From: an uncultured Altererythrobacter sp.
Lineage (GTDB): Bacteria; Pseudomonadota; Alphaproteobacteria; Sphingomonadales; Sphingomonadaceae
DNA: 13,325 nucleotides
Reading direction: 5' to 3'
NCBI GenBank assembly: GCA_938009055.1
Contig: CALLIO010000184.1
Span: 1-13,325, forward strand
In this document: one piece after another, positions 13,248 to 13,325 of the stretch
How positions within the stretch are numbered: position 1 is the stretch's first letter
Layout of the letters: each line of letters opens with the position of its first letter
Notes under the pieces: model-generated
The model's database searches: none
Told to the model about the DNA's origin: nothing
What the model saw: the letters and a program-made list of their open reading frames with translations, nothing else
Translations under genes and position numbers: made by a program

Positions 13248-13325
13248 ATGAACGGATTCGCAAAAGGCGTTACCGGCGCCGTGGTTGCCTCGCTCCTGGC
13301 ATGGGGCGCGCATCACATGACCGGT
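13248..13325 (+). CDS. Partial CDS with hydrophobic N-terminus (runs off right edge)
   Basis: Only 26 codons are visible. They begin MNGFAKGVTGAVVASLLAWG and continue HHMTG: a short polar and basic start and then a hydrophobic segment, which fits a signal peptide or membrane anchor. The Shine-Dalgarno motif GGGGAG (13238-13243) stands four bases before the ATG and lies inside a strong hairpin. The wording faintly recalls the anchored OmpA/BON-type proteins of sphingomonads, but that is only an impression; the family cannot be decided from this fragment. The 120 bases between the protease stop and this gene show no further ORF and no clear terminator. Confidence 0.6.
   Translation, partial: MNGFAKGVTGAVVASLLAWGAHHMTG

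Noticed and set aside
1..13325. CRISPR array, transposon ends, phage genes or toxin-antitoxin pair
   Set aside because: I saw no regularly spaced repeats, transposase or integrase motifs, or paired small toxin and antitoxin genes in either strand.

Overview
The window looks like a chromosomal stretch from an alphaproteobacterium of the order Sphingomonadales, most likely the Erythrobacteraceae. Reasons are the wording of the proteins (ribosomal protein S21, valyl-tRNA synthetase, the STAS-fused Mla permease), moderate GC (about 58-60 % in hand-counted gene samples), ATGA/GTGA stop-start overlaps, and the arrangement mlaE-mlaF-mlaD-lipoprotein without mlaC. This placement is inference from recognition, not from a search.

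Layout. (1) 1-598, minus: the N-terminal part of valyl-tRNA synthetase, running off the left edge. (2) 599-829: a divergent intergenic region. (3) 830-4439, plus: a four-gene Mla/MCE-type lipid transport operon (permease with N-terminal STAS domain, ATPase, MCE substrate-binding protein, outer-membrane-type lipoprotein). (4) 4436-7747, minus: a compact five-gene operon read from crcB (fluoride channel) through an RluC-like pseudouridine synthase, a HAD phosphatase and an 81-residue two-helix membrane protein to the F1-ATPase assembly chaperone Atp12. The Mla operon and this operon meet tail to tail, with their stop codons overlapping inside a CTAG. (5) 7748-7980: a divergent region holding a plus-strand intrinsic terminator with no plus-strand gene before it. 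(6) 7981-8270, plus: rpsU and its terminator. (7) 8319-8948: a membrane-anchored FKBP prolyl isomerase with a Gly/Pro-rich tail. (8) 8985-12391: the tRNA amidotransferase genes gatC-gatA-gatB, with an easily missed 42-codon membrane-protein ORF wedged between gatA and gatB. (9) 12392-13127: a lower-GC trypsin-like serine protease domain without a convincing start. (10) 13248 to the right edge: the first 26 codons of a gene with a hydrophobic N-terminus, whose ribosome binding site lies inside a strong hairpin.

How it works together. Most of the window is housekeeping: charging and amidation of tRNA (valS, gatCAB), translation and rRNA modification (rpsU, the RluC-like enzyme), envelope lipid asymmetry (Mla), ATP synthase assembly (Atp12) and fluoride export (CrcB). 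I see no CRISPR array, insertion sequence, phage gene or toxin-antitoxin pair, and no clearly new multi-gene system. The points most worth a second look are the 42-codon ORF between gatA and gatB, the SD-occluding hairpin at 13222-13246, the orphan terminator before rpsU, the single in-frame stop separating MlaF from MlaD, and the compositionally odd protease gene.
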